Counted from the first letter of the stretch, positions 50,928 to 61,825 are shown. The stretch is 64,000 nt of DNA from Kitasatospora sp. NBC_00374 (GCF_041434935.1 NZ_CP107964.1:8043001-8107000); one strand, 5' to 3'. Made by a program: numbers and translations. The notes: generated by a model from the letters alone, not told the origin.

Positions 50928-51779
50928 TCAGCTGTTGATGCTGTACGGGTCGCCGTAGACCTTCCACTTGAGCGGCGGGTTGAGGTCGAAGTTCCTGGCG
51001 TTGAGGAAGACCAGCTGCTCGGTGTCGACCCTGCTGGTGTCGGCGTGCGCCTCCTCCTTCTTCATGACCACCTTGCGGGCGTCCGTGAAGGCCTTGAGGT
51101 AGGCGCTCTCGTCGCCGCCCTGGGCCGGGGACTTGGCCTTCTCGAGCGCGGCCTTGCGGATGCCGCCGAAGCTGTCGGAGTCGGTGCCGGGGCCGTGCAT
51201 GACGATGGCGTCGTAGTAGACGAACTGGCCGAGCGCACGCAGCCCGTCCGCCTTGGCCTGCTGGACGGCGGGGTTGAAGTAGAGACGGTCGCGCTCGTCG
51301 TTCTGGGCCTGCTGGAACACGGTGTCCTTGGCGGCGGTCGCCCAGTCCTTCTCGAAGGCGGAGCCGAGGCCGGAGTGCGACTCGGAGCCGTTGACCTTGC
51401 GCAGCGCGGGCAGGTACTTGGCGAGGATGTTGCCGGGCTCGAGGTCGGTGTAGTGCTCGACCACGTGGAGCATGTCGCCGGTGCCGGAGCAGAAGCCGAT
51501 GATGCCGGCCGTGTAGCCGCGCCCGTCGCCGATGTCCTCGATGTACTTGTACTGGGCCTTCCAGTCCAGTGAGGAGTTCTCCGCGCTGGACACCAGCTGC
51601 ATCGCGATGTCCTTCTTGTGGGCTTCGTCCAGACCCACGCCCGCCACCGAGACCACCGAGGTCTCACCGGCATGACCGAGCTGAGCCACGGCCAGCGTGG
51701 TGGGGAGGACGACGGCCAGAGCCGCCACCGCGACCCGGAGTGTGCGGGCCTTGGTGGATCGACCGTGCTGCGAACCCAT
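50928..51779 (-). CDS. csn: Secreted GH46 chitosanase
   Basis: A 283-residue secreted endo-chitosanase that cleaves partly deacetylated chitosan. Signal peptide 1-37 or so with basic KARTLR and a hydrophobic core. The catalytic Glu is E67 (SSAENSSLDW) and the Asp is D85 (EDIGDGRGYT), 18 residues apart as in the characterised Streptomyces N174 enzyme. GFCSGTGDMLHVVEHY follows, as expected. GGAG is about 7 bases before the ATG. A palindrome at 51871-51889 is a likely repressor site. Confidence 0.94.
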   Translation of the reverse strand: MGSQHGRSTKARTLRVAVAALAVVLPTTLAVAQLGHAGETSVVSVAGVGLDEAHKKDIAMQLVSSAENSSLDWKAQYKYIEDIGDGRGYTAGIIGFCSGTGDMLHVVEHYTDLEPGNILAKYLPALRKVNGSESHSGLGSAFEKDWATAAKDTVFQQAQNDERDRLYFNPAVQQAKADGLRALGQFVYYDAIVMHGPGTDSDSFGGIRKAALEKAKSPAQGGDESAYLKAFTDARKVVMKKEEAHADTSRVDTEQLVFLNARNFDLNPPLKWKVYGDPYSINS

Positions 51780-51870
51780 GGAGGGACTCCGTTCCTGTCG
51801 GCGCCGGAGGGTCGGCGCTGTACCGGCGGCACCGCTGCCCGACCCCCGAACGGGTCGGGACCGCAGGGAA

Positions 51871-51889
51871 GTTAGGAAACCTTCCAAAT
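51871..51889 (-). promoter_or_regulatory. Palindromic operator upstream of chitosanase
   Basis: GTTAGGAAACCTTCCAAAT: TTAGGAA and TTCCAAA form an imperfect dyad about 95 bases upstream of the chitosanase ATG. Chitosanase genes of Streptomyces are repressed by a ROK-family protein (CsnR) through a GGAAA/TTTCC-type palindrome, as I recall. The window's own ROK regulator (12602-13795) is 38 kb away. Confidence 0.5.
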
Positions 51890-52251
51890 CCGCCAGGGCC
51901 GAGATTCCCACCCGGATCCGCCGCGCACCACGGCATCCGCAAGGCAAGAGGGGCGCCTAAAGCCTGGTTAAGGCCCGGCTAAGACCGGCCGCCCGGCCCG
52001 GCGGCCCGCCTACCGAGGCGCCGCCCCACAACCGTCCTACCGCCGGACGCTGCCGCCGGCAACTGTGGGCTCCGGCGACCCCGGGAGGCACCGGTCGCCC
52101 CGGGGCTTCCCTGCGGGAACTCGCGAGCGAGGCGGCCCTGTTGGGTGCCCGTCGGCGGGATCCGCCGCGGCGGCGAGCGATGTGGGGTGCTCTGGCAGAC
52201 TGTGCGGCTGACGGACCGTTCGGTTCGGGCATGACAAAGGGGGGCAGGGCA

Positions 52252-54075
52252 ATGACGGGTCGGGGGACCGTGCTCGGGGGGCGCTACACGCTGACCGAGC
52301 GTATCGGCGGCGGGGGTATGGGCGCCGTCTGGCGGGCCGACGACGAGGTGCTGGCACGGCAGGTCGCGGTCAAGATCCTGCACCCGGCGCTGTTCGAGGA
52401 CGGCACGTTCGCCACGCGCTTCCGGCGCGAGGCCCGGCTGCTCGCCGCCCTCAACCACCCCGGCATCGTGGACGTCCACGACTACGGCGAGAGCGGCGAG
52501 GGCACCGACGACAGGATCGCCTACATCGTCATGGAACTCGTCGACGGACAGCCTCTGCACGAGGCCCTCGCCGAGAGCGGTCCGATGCCGGCCGAACGCG
52601 CACTCGGCCTCCTCGCCGAGGCGCTGGACGCGCTGCACGCCGCACACCGGCGGGACATCGTGCACCGTGACATCAAGCCGTCGAACCTGATGCTCGGGGC
52701 GGACGGCCGGGTGACGGTGACCGACTTCGGAATCGCCCGCGCGCTGGCCAGCACGAAGATCACCGCCTCGCACTCGGTCCTCGGCACTGCCCTCTACATG
52801 GCACCCGAACAGGCCGAGGGCGCGGCCACCACCCCGGCCTGCGACCTGTACGCGATCGGCGTGGTCTGCTACGAACTGCTGACCGGCGAAACGCCGTTCA
52901 CCGGTGAGAGCGTGCTCGAAGTCGCCCTCAAGCACATCAGGGAACCCGCGCCGGAACTCCCGGCCGAGTTCCCCGCCGCGGTGCGCGCCTTCGTCGCCGC
53001 CGCGCTGCAGAAGCGGCCGGCGGACCGCTTCCCCGACGCCGCCGCGATGGCCGCGGCGGCCCGCGCCGCGATCGGTGACGCACCGTCGCCGGCCCCGGCG
53101 GCTCCTGTTCCGGTGCCTCCCGTCCCCGTGGCGGACGAGGCCGAAAAGGCCGGGCCCGAAAAGGCCGGGCCCGGGAAGGCCGACGCCGGAAAGGCCGACG
53201 CCGGAAAGGCCGAGCCCACCGCCGCCGAGCGACCCCCGCGACGGACGTGGCGCGGTCTGCTCGTCCCGATCGTCATCCCGGTGGTCGTCACGGCGGGTGC
53301 GACCACCGTCCTGCTGGTCGACCGGGTGCCCTTCCGGTCCGAGGCTAACGCGCCCGGCCCGCAGCAGTCCGTCACGGCTCCCGCCGCCGCGGGCACCGGC
53401 ACGCCGCCGCCGGCAACGGCGCCGGCCGTCGGGGCGCCGACCACGGCCACCGGCGCCGCCGCTCCCTCCGAGGCCGCCCCGGCGACGGGAGCCGGGAACC
53501 AGCCGGTGAACACCGTCCCGGACGCGGGCGCCGGCGCGGCCGGCGGGCAGGGCACCACGCCCCGTGGCGGCGCCACCACGCCCGCGCCCGGCCAGCCCGC
53601 TCCCGCACCGGCGCCCGGTACCAAGGCCGCGACCACCCCGGCGCCCGCCACCCCGGCGCAGACCCCCACCACGCCTCCGGGCTGCGGCGGCAGCAGCTGG
53701 GGTGCCATCGTCAACGTGGGCGACGGCCTCAGGCTCGGCCTGGCGAAGGACAGCCCGGCGCCGGGAAGTGCCGTGATCATGGGTGGGACGACCGCCTACG
53801 GCTGGGTGCACTCCGTCCCGAGCAGCTGGCACCACTTCAACCCGTGCAACCTGAGCGGCCCGGACCTCGTCCAGGAACCGGACGGAAAGGTGTCACTGTC
53901 CGGCGGCTTCAGCGTCCTGACGAACTGGACGGTGACCCCCGCGAGCACGCCCGGCGCCTACTACCTCAAGGACTACATGGGCCAGAACTGCCTCACCGAC
54001 AACGGAGCCGGGAGGCAGCTCACCATGGTCACCTGCACGCCCGGCAACAACGCCCAGCAGTGGCGGATCCCGTAA
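52252..54075 (+). CDS. Membrane Ser/Thr protein kinase with lectin-like ectodomain
   Basis: A 607-residue Hanks-type kinase. Kinase domain about 8-275: glycine loop IGGGGMGAVWRA, K41 in VAVKIL, catalytic HRDIKPSNLM with D140, DFG at D158. A Lys/Ala/Gly repeat linker (KAGPGKADAGKA) leads to a membrane helix at about 342-361 (LVPIVIPVVVTAGATTVLLV). A long Pro/Thr/Ala wall-spanning stretch follows, then a C-terminal domain from about 480 with paired Cys and a ricin-like ending (NNAQQWRIP). PASTA repeats are absent. It probably senses an extracellular ligand, perhaps a sugar. Divergent from the chitosanase gene. Confidence 0.9.
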   Translation: MTGRGTVLGGRYTLTERIGGGGMGAVWRADDEVLARQVAVKILHPALFEDGTFATRFRREARLLAALNHPGIVDVHDYGESGEGTDDRIAYIVMELVDGQPLHEALAESGPMPAERALGLLAEALDALHAAHRRDIVHRDIKPSNLMLGADGRVTVTDFGIARALASTKITASHSVLGTALYMAPEQAEGAATTPACDLYAIGVVCYELLTGETPFTGESVLEVALKHIREPAPELPAEFPAAVRAFVAAALQKRPADRFPDAAAMAAAARAAIGDAPSPAPAAPVPVPPVPVADEAEKAGPEKAGPGKADAGKADAGKAEPTAAERPPRRTWRGLLVPIVIPVVVTAGATTVLLVDRVPFRSEANAPGPQQSVTAPAAAGTGTPPPATAPAVGAPTTATGAAAPSEAAPATGAGNQPVNTVPDAGAGAAGGQGTTPRGGATTPAPGQPAPAPAPGTKAATTPAPATPAQTPTTPPGCGGSSWGAIVNVGDGLRLGLAKDSPAPGSAVIMGGTTAYGWVHSVPSSWHHFNPCNLSGPDLVQEPDGKVSLSGGFSVLTNWTVTPASTPGAYYLKDYMGQNCLTDNGAGRQLTMVTCTPGNNAQQWRIP

Positions 54076-54082
54076 CCCGGTG

Positions 54083-54667
54083 CTACGCCGCGCCCGGCCC
54101 GTCGCCGTGCCCCAGCAGGCGGACGGCCTTCTCCAGACGGGCCTGCCGGGCCTCCGGGGTGAGCGCCTGGAGCAGCGGGAGGGCGACCAGGTAGCGGCCG
54201 GTCCGGTCGAGTGCCTCGAACGCCGCCCTGGCCGGAGGGTGCGCGTCGAGCGCGGCCGCGAGGTCGTCCGGTACCGTCGCCGTCCGCTGCGACTCGTAGG
54301 CGGCCGCCCACCGACCGTCCTCCCGGGCCCGGCGCACCTCGGCGAGCCCCGGCTCCCGCATCCGTCCGGCGGCCGTCAGCGTCGCGACCTTGTCCACGTT
54401 CACCTGCGACCACAGGCTCCCGGGCCGGCGCGGCACGTACTTCTGCAGGTAGTGCCGCTCGTCGAGGGACCGCCGCTGCCCGGAGATCCAGCCGTAGCAC
54501 AGCCCGACGTCGACCAACTCGTCGGAGGTGACCGTCGGGATGCCGGAGCTCTTCCTGGCCATCCTGATCCACACACCTTCGTGGCGGGTGTGATGCTCCG
54601 CCAGCCAGCGCTCGAACGCGGGGGCGTCGGCGAACGCGAGGACCTCCACACCGTCGATCTCGTCCAT
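54083..54667 (-). CDS. YdeI/OmpD-associated family protein
   Basis: A 194-residue soluble protein: APAFERWLAEHHTRHEGVWI, then LVDVGLCYGWISGQRRSLDE and YVPRRPGSLWSQVNVDKVAT, the standard YdeI signatures. The C-terminal part has PDDLAAALDAHPPARAAFEA. Function in actinobacteria is unknown; relatives are linked to polymyxin and osmotic stress. It converges with the kinase gene with only 7 bases between stops. Confidence 0.85.
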   Translation of the reverse strand: MDEIDGVEVLAFADAPAFERWLAEHHTRHEGVWIRMARKSSGIPTVTSDELVDVGLCYGWISGQRRSLDERHYLQKYVPRRPGSLWSQVNVDKVATLTAAGRMREPGLAEVRRAREDGRWAAAYESQRTATVPDDLAAALDAHPPARAAFEALDRTGRYLVALPLLQALTPEARQARLEKAVRLLGHGDGPGAA

Positions 54668-54840
54668 GCCGATCAGGCTAGTGCTCCACGGGAGAAGCGG
54701 GCAGTGCCGGCCGCTGCGGCCCGGGACCGTCCCCGGCCCGTGCGTCACCCGGCCGGGTGCCCTCGGGCGGTGGATAGGGTGGCGGTGCCGGGGGAGGAGT
54801 ACACGGATCCGCCGGCAGGAGCCACCGAAGGGACCACGCC

Positions 54841-55836
54841 ATGCCGGCCGCAACCGCCGCCACCGACCCCGCAGACCCGTCGATCGGGCGGTTCGGTCTG
54901 GGCACCGCCGCCGTCGGACGGCCCGGCTACATCACGCTCGGCCGGGACCTCGACCTGCCCGCCGACCGGACGGTCGAGGCGCTGCGCCGGCGGACCCACG
55001 CCCTGCTCGACGCCGCGTACGCGGCCGGAGTGCGGTACTTCGACACCGCCCGCTCCTACGGCCGCGCCGAGGAGTTCCTCGCCGAGTGGCTGGCGGCCAG
55101 GCCCGACGCGGCCGCCGACTCCACGGTCGGCAGCAAGTGGGGCTACACCTACACCGCCGACTGGCAGACCTCGGGCGTGCCCGTGCACGAGGTCAAGGAG
55201 CACTCCGCGGCGGTGTTCGACCGTCAGATCAAGGAGACCAGGGCGCTGTTGGACCGCCGGCTCGACGTGTACCTGGTGCACTCGGTCACCCCGGACAGCC
55301 CGGCGCTGACCGACCCCGCGCTGCACCGGCGGCTGGCCGCCCTGGCCGGCGAGGGCGTCCGGGTGGGGCTGTCCACCAGTGGCCCCGCGCAGGCGGACGC
55401 GGTCCGTGCGGCGCTGGAGGTGACGGTGGACGGACGGCCGCTGTTCGCCGCCGTCCAGGCCACCTGGAACCTGCTGGAACCGTCCGCCGGGCCGGCGCTG
55501 GCCGAGGCGCACGCGGCGGGATGGCTGGTCGTCGTGAAGGAGGCCATGGCCAACGGCCGCCTCGCCGGGCGCAACGCCACCGGCCCCGACACCGCCGAGC
55601 TGCGCTCCTGCGCGGCCCGTACCGGGGCGTCCGGCGACGCTCTCGCGCTCGCGGCGGCCGCCGCGCAGCCGTGGGCGGACATCGTGCTCTGCGGCGCCGC
55701 GACCCCGGAACAGCTGGCCTCCAACCTCACCGCCGCCGGGCTGCGGCTCTCGCCCGAGGACCTGGCCGGGCTCGCCCCGCTCGCCGAACCGGCCGAGGCG
55801 TACTGGCGCACCCGCGCCGCGCTGCCCTGGGCGTGA
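54841..55836 (+). CDS. Aldo/keto reductase
   Basis: A 331-residue TIM-barrel reductase. The catalytic tetrad is complete: Asp in YFDTARSYG, Tyr in the same motif, Lys in VGSKWGY and His in LVHSVTP. AAGGGA lies upstream of the ATG. It belongs to the family with pyridoxal- and sugar-like substrates; the exact one is not predictable. Probably monocistronic, convergent with the Fur gene. Confidence 0.88.
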   Translation: MPAATAATDPADPSIGRFGLGTAAVGRPGYITLGRDLDLPADRTVEALRRRTHALLDAAYAAGVRYFDTARSYGRAEEFLAEWLAARPDAAADSTVGSKWGYTYTADWQTSGVPVHEVKEHSAAVFDRQIKETRALLDRRLDVYLVHSVTPDSPALTDPALHRRLAALAGEGVRVGLSTSGPAQADAVRAALEVTVDGRPLFAAVQATWNLLEPSAGPALAEAHAAGWLVVVKEAMANGRLAGRNATGPDTAELRSCAARTGASGDALALAAAAAQPWADIVLCGAATPEQLASNLTAAGLRLSPEDLAGLAPLAEPAEAYWRTRAALPWA

Positions 55837-55884
55837 GGGCGCCGGCACCTGGAGGGAGAGAGGGCGGTCTTCGGCGGCCCGGCC

Positions 55885-56316
55885 TCAGCCGGCCGGGTCC
55901 GGTGTCCGGGAGCAGGATTCGCACAGCCCGCGGTAGGTGACCTCGACCCGGGAGACGGTGAAGCCGAACCGCTCCGCCGCCGGCAGGTCGGCGAGCGGAT
56001 CGCCGGTCGGGTGGACGTCGCGGATGGTGCCGCAGCTGGAGCACACCAGGTGCTGGTGCGGGTGGTGGGCGTTGGGGTCGTAGCGCTTGGCGCGTCCGTC
56101 GGTGGTGACCTCGGTGACCTCGCCGAGCGTGACCAGCTCGCCCAGGGTGTTGTAGACGGTCGCCCGGGAGATCTCGGGCAGGCGCTGTATCGCTCGGGCG
56201 TGTACCTCGTCGGCCGTCAGATGCACGTGGTCGCCGTCGAGTACCTCCGCAACGACACGCCGCTGGGAGGTCATCCGCCAGCCGCGCCCTCTGAGTCGCT
56301 CCAGCAGGTCGCTCAT
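55885..56316 (-). CDS. Fur family regulator, probable peroxide-responsive repressor of katG
   Basis: A 143-residue metalloregulator. The winged helix is at about 10-75 (WRMTSQRRVVAEVL, SRATVYNTLGELV). The dimer domain has HHPHQHLVC, the CSSC zinc site half (VCSSCGTIRD) and CESC near the C-terminus. It lies divergent from katG, which suggests the FurA/CatR role: repression of catalase-peroxidase until oxidation by peroxide. Its own promoter overlaps a dyad (56360-56374), so autoregulation is likely. Confidence 0.9.
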   Translation of the reverse strand: MSDLLERLRGRGWRMTSQRRVVAEVLDGDHVHLTADEVHARAIQRLPEISRATVYNTLGELVTLGEVTEVTTDGRAKRYDPNAHHPHQHLVCSSCGTIRDVHPTGDPLADLPAAERFGFTVSRVEVTYRGLCESCSRTPDPAG

Positions 56317-56348
56317 ATCGGTTCACCTTCGGGTCGTGGGATTTCGGG

Positions 56349-56374
56349 ATTTTATCAGTGGAAGTCCGTATTCC
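56349..56374 (-). promoter_or_regulatory. Fur gene promoter with Fur-box-like dyad
   Basis: On the minus strand TAAAAT (56354-56349) is a good -10 box 33 bases from the ATG. GGAAGTCCGTATTCC (56360-56374) forms a 7-1-7 dyad with five of seven pairs matched, located in the spacer and -35 region. This is a likely autoregulatory Fur/PerR-type site. Confidence 0.5.
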
Positions 56375-56400
56375 GATTGGGCGCTCTTCTGGTGATATTC

Positions 56401-56428
56401 TTGACTTGGACTCTGTCTATCGTAAGAT
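56401..56428 (+). promoter_or_regulatory. Probable katG promoter
   Basis: TTGACT (56401-56406), 16 bases, TAAGAT (56423-56428). It lies 27 bases beyond the Fur-box-like dyad, in the AT-rich island between fur and katG. Transcription from here gives a leader of about 440 bases before the katG ATG. Confidence 0.55.
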
Positions 56429-56484
56429 CGGCTCCGGCACGAGCCAAGGGACGGGACGACTCCTACGCGGCAGGAGGCAGACAC

Positions 56485-56532
56485 ATGACGGGACCACCGC
56501 CGAGCAGCAGTGCGGGGTCGGCCCGCAGGTGA
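56485..56532 (+). CDS. Short leader ORF (15 codons) in the katG 5' region
   Basis: AGGAGG (56472-56477) with a 7-base spacer precedes ATG 56485; the peptide reads MTGPPPSSSAGSARR. The ribosome site is among the best in the window. The triple-proline run is a known ribosome-slowing motif, so the ORF could influence expression of the downstream katG leader. It is too short for any homology claim. The remaining ~340 bases to katG hold no other supported ORF. Confidence 0.45.
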   Translation: MTGPPPSSSAGSARR

Positions 56533-56874
56533 CTGCCGTGTCCGCCGCACCGCCCGAGACCGTCCGGGACGGGGATCGCCTCCGCGTCGGGGCGACCACC
56601 TCTGCGGTGCGCGACCGCACGCGCCGAACCTCCCTGCTTCCCGTGTCCCACCCGCCGCGGCACAGCCCGCGCGTGGCCGCCGGTGCGGCGGGTGCCGGGC
56701 GCACGTCCGCCGCCGAGCCGTCGGCTCCGTCCGCGTGCCCACTGCCCGACCCTCCCCGACGGCCACGGCCTCCCGTTCCGCGGGGCCGAGGCCGCCTCCC
56801 GGGGCCCGCGCCCCGGCCGTTCCGTCACCCATCGTTCCTGTGCACCGCGATCCGCCCGCCCCGGAAGGATTCCC

Positions 56875-59106
<2,232 letters not shown>

Positions 59107-59122
59107 CGCGGTCCGATCACGG

Positions 59123-59156
59123 CGTCCGGGCCGGCCCGCTGGGGCCGGCCCGGACG
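59123..59156. terminator. Bidirectional terminator between katG and glyA
   Basis: A 15-bp perfect stem (CGTCCGGGCCGGCCC and its complement) with a 4-base loop GCTG, between two convergent genes. No T-run. Confidence 0.7.
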
Positions 59157-59206
59157 TGTGCCCGGGCGATTGCCGACCGGGCGCCTGGCCTACCGGGCGG
59201 TGCCCG

Positions 59207-60673
59207 TTACGCCAGGTCGATGCCCGGATAGAGCGGGAAACCCGCCAGCAGGTCGGCGGCGCGCTTGGCCACGCCGTCGCGCAGCGCGTCGTCCAGCCGG
59301 TAGCCGGCCTTGGACGGCGTGCCGCCGGACCCGGGCGCCGGGGTCGTACCGCGCAGCACGGTGTCGATCAGGCCGGCGATCTCGTCCATCTCCGCGGTAC
59401 CGAGACCCCGGGTGGTGAGTGCCGGTGTGCCGATCCGGACTCCGGAGGTGTACCAGGCGCCGTTCGGATCCTGCGGCACGGCATTGCGGTTGGTGACGAT
59501 GCCCGAGTCGAGCAGCGCCGCCTCGGCCTGACGGCCGGTCAGGCCGTAGCCGGAGACGTCTGCGAGCACCAGGTGGTTGTCCGTGCCGCCGGTGACCAGG
59601 GTGGCGCCGCGTCGCAGCAGGCCCTCGGCCAGGGCCTTGGCGTTGTCCACGACCCGCTGGGCGTAGTCCTGGAACTCGGGGCGGCGGGCCTCCGCGAACG
59701 CCACAGCCTTGGCCGCCATCACATGGGAGAGCGGGCCGCCGAGCACCATCGGGCAGCCCCGGTCGACGTGTTCGGCCAGCTCCGAGTCGCACAGCACCAG
59801 GCCGCCGCGCGGTCCGCGCAGTGACTTGTGGGTGGTGCTGGTGACGATCTGGGCGTGCGGGACGGGGTCGAAGTCGCCGGTGAGCACCTTGCCCGCGACC
59901 AGGCCCGCGAAGTGCGCCATGTCGACCATCAGGGTCGCGCCGACCTCGTCGGCGATCTCGCGCATCAGCCGGAAGTTCACCAGCCGGGGGTACGCGGAGT
60001 AGCCGGCCACCAGGATCAGCGGCCGGAACTCCCGGGCGGTGGCCCGGAGCGCGGCGTAGTCGATCAGCCCGGTGGCGGGGTCGGTGCCGTAACTGCGCTG
60101 GTCGAACATCTTGCCCGAGATGTTCGGACGGAAGCCGTGGGTGAGGTGGCCGCCGGTGTCCAGCGACATCCCCAGCATCCGCTGGTTGCCGAGCTCCCGG
60201 CGGAGCTCGGCCCAGTCCTGCTCGCCGAGGTCGTTGACCTGGCGGACCCCGGCGCGCCCGAGCGCCGGGCTCTCGACCCGCTGGGAGAGCACGGCCCAGA
60301 ACGCCACCAGGTTGGCGTCGATCCCGGAGTGGGGCTGGACGTAGGCGTGCTGGGCGCCGAACAGGGCGCGGGCGTGCTCGGCGGCCAGCGACTCGACGGT
60401 GTCGACGTTGCGGCAGCCGGCGTAGAAGCGGCGTCCGGCGGTGCCCTCGGCGTACTTGTCGCTGAGCCAGTTGCCCATGGCGAGCAGCACGGCGGGGGAG
60501 GCGTAGTTCTCGCTGGCGATCAGCTTGAGGGAGGCCCGCTGGTCCTCGATCTCGGCCCCGATGGCGGCCGCGACGCGCGGCTCGACCTCGCGCACCACGT
60601 CGAGCGCGCTGCGGAAGGCGGTGTTGGCGGAGGCGGCGGTGTTCGCCGGGATATGCGTGACAGGGCTGGCCAA
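59207..60673 (-). CDS. glyA: Serine hydroxymethyltransferase
   Basis: A 488-residue PLP enzyme that converts serine and tetrahydrofolate to glycine and methylene-THF. The PLP lysine is K283 in TSTTHKSLRGPRGG; LIASENYASP and SGIDANLVAFW are typical. It is longer than the standard ~420-residue form, with extra segments around VNDLGEQDWAELRRELGNQR, typical of the second SHMT type in actinobacteria. The start is TTG 60673 with GAGGAG 8 bases upstream. A ZTP riboswitch lies just before this ribosome site, tying expression to purine/one-carbon status. Confidence 0.95.
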   Translation of the reverse strand: MASPVTHIPANTAASANTAFRSALDVVREVEPRVAAAIGAEIEDQRASLKLIASENYASPAVLLAMGNWLSDKYAEGTAGRRFYAGCRNVDTVESLAAEHARALFGAQHAYVQPHSGIDANLVAFWAVLSQRVESPALGRAGVRQVNDLGEQDWAELRRELGNQRMLGMSLDTGGHLTHGFRPNISGKMFDQRSYGTDPATGLIDYAALRATAREFRPLILVAGYSAYPRLVNFRLMREIADEVGATLMVDMAHFAGLVAGKVLTGDFDPVPHAQIVTSTTHKSLRGPRGGLVLCDSELAEHVDRGCPMVLGGPLSHVMAAKAVAFAEARRPEFQDYAQRVVDNAKALAEGLLRRGATLVTGGTDNHLVLADVSGYGLTGRQAEAALLDSGIVTNRNAVPQDPNGAWYTSGVRIGTPALTTRGLGTAEMDEIAGLIDTVLRGTTPAPGSGGTPSKAGYRLDDALRDGVAKRAADLLAGFPLYPGIDLA

Positions 60674-60696
60674 GGCGGTCTCCTCGCGGGATTCGG

Positions 60697-60784
60697 ACGG
60701 CCCAGGCGCACGGCGACAGCGTGAGACACGGAGCCGCTCCCCGATGGTTGATCCATCCCTGCGCGCCAGTCACGGCTCGCCCGG
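60697..60784 (-). ncRNA. ZTP (ZMP/pfl) riboswitch upstream of glyA
   Basis: On the minus strand the leader reads CCGTGACTGGCG, then an ATGG/CCAT stem around ATCAA, CGGGGAGCG, a variable linker, and GCCGTGCGCCTGGGC. These are the conserved blocks of the ZTP riboswitch in the right order and spacing, including the 3' CGCCTGGGC pseudoknot segment. The aptamer ends about 8 bases before the GAGGAG ribosome site of glyA, so it probably exposes the site when ZTP/ZMP (AICAR) accumulates because 10-formyl-THF is short. Confidence 0.92.
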
Positions 60785-61084
60785 ATGCTACCAACTCCCG
60801 CGCGCCCGGCCGCCGGGCGTCCGGGGGTCGGACACCGCCGGGGCCGTGGCCCGTCACTCCCGCACGGCTGCCCGCCGCCGTCGGCGGCAGATCGTGCCGG
60901 CAGGGCCGTGGCCCGACACCTGTGTGCACCCCGGCTCCGGGTCGCAGCCGCCGCGGGAGCCGCTAGGTCTCCCCGCGTACGCCCGCCGGACAAGCGCCGG
61001 GAGCACTCGTCGCGCCCGGCGGATGGATGCTCAACAGCGGTCAGTCTGCGGCGCCGGTCGGCGGGGCCGGGGGCGTCCTTCCGG

Positions 61085-61825
61085 TCATCCGGCGGTCGCG
61101 TGCAGCAGTCCCGGCGACGCCGGGCTCACCGGCCGTGGCAGCGGCTGGGTGTCGGCCTGCTGGACGGCTGGTCGGGGCAGCGGGACGAGGCCGGTGGCGG
61201 GCGGGGTCGTGTCGGCGGGAGGGTCCAGGCGGCGCAGCTGCTGCGCCAGGTAGGACTTCAGGCGGGTGCGGTACTCGTGTTCGAGGCTGCGCAGCTCGTC
61301 GAGTCGTGCCTCGACGGCGGCTCGGGCGGCTTCCAGTCCGCCGATCACCGTCTGGTGGGCGGTTCGGGCTTCGTACTCCAGCGAGGCGGCGCGGGAGCGG
61401 GCCCCGTGTTCGACGCCTTCGGCGCGGATGCGAGCCGCGGTGAAGATCGCCTGGGCCTCTCCGCGGGCGGCCGCGACGGCCTGGTCGGCGACCCGCTGGG
61501 CGTGTGCGAGGACATGGCCGGCGCTCTGCGCGCCCGTCGGCTCCGGCCGGGTGGGCGGCGCGACCGCCGGGCGGGGCGCCGCAGGCGCGGGTGCAGGCGC
61601 CGGCACCGGCGTGGGCACCGGCGTGGGCACCGGCGTGGGCGCCGGCGGGGGACGGAGGCGGGTCGAGGCCAGCTTCGCGCGCAGGCCCTCGTTCTCCCGC
61701 AGCAGCCGCTCCACCTCGGCTTCGGCCTCGTCGAGCAAGTCGTCGACCTCGCCCTCGTCGTAGCCCTCGCGGAGCCGGACGGTGGCGAACCGCTTGTTTC
61801 GGATGTCTGCGGGGGTCAGCGGCAT
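61085..61825 (-). CDS. DivIVA domain-containing coiled-coil protein
   Basis: A 246-residue protein. It opens with a DivIVA N-terminal domain: MPLTPADIRNKRFATVRLRE and YDEGEVDDLLDEAEAEVERL. A PTPV-repeat Pro linker (about 60-85) separates it from a second coiled coil at about 105-200 (AHAQRVADQAVAAARGEAQA, LEYEARTAHQTVIGGLEAAR) and a disordered tail. GAGGTG precedes the ATG. The true DivIVA (Wag31) sits in the dcw cluster, so this is a paralogue, possibly for polar growth or a cytoskeletal partner role. Confidence 0.85.
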   Translation of the reverse strand: MPLTPADIRNKRFATVRLREGYDEGEVDDLLDEAEAEVERLLRENEGLRAKLASTRLRPPPAPTPVPTPVPTPVPAPAPAPAAPRPAVAPPTRPEPTGAQSAGHVLAHAQRVADQAVAAARGEAQAIFTAARIRAEGVEHGARSRAASLEYEARTAHQTVIGGLEAARAAVEARLDELRSLEHEYRTRLKSYLAQQLRRLDPPADTTPPATGLVPLPRPAVQQADTQPLPRPVSPASPGLLHATAG

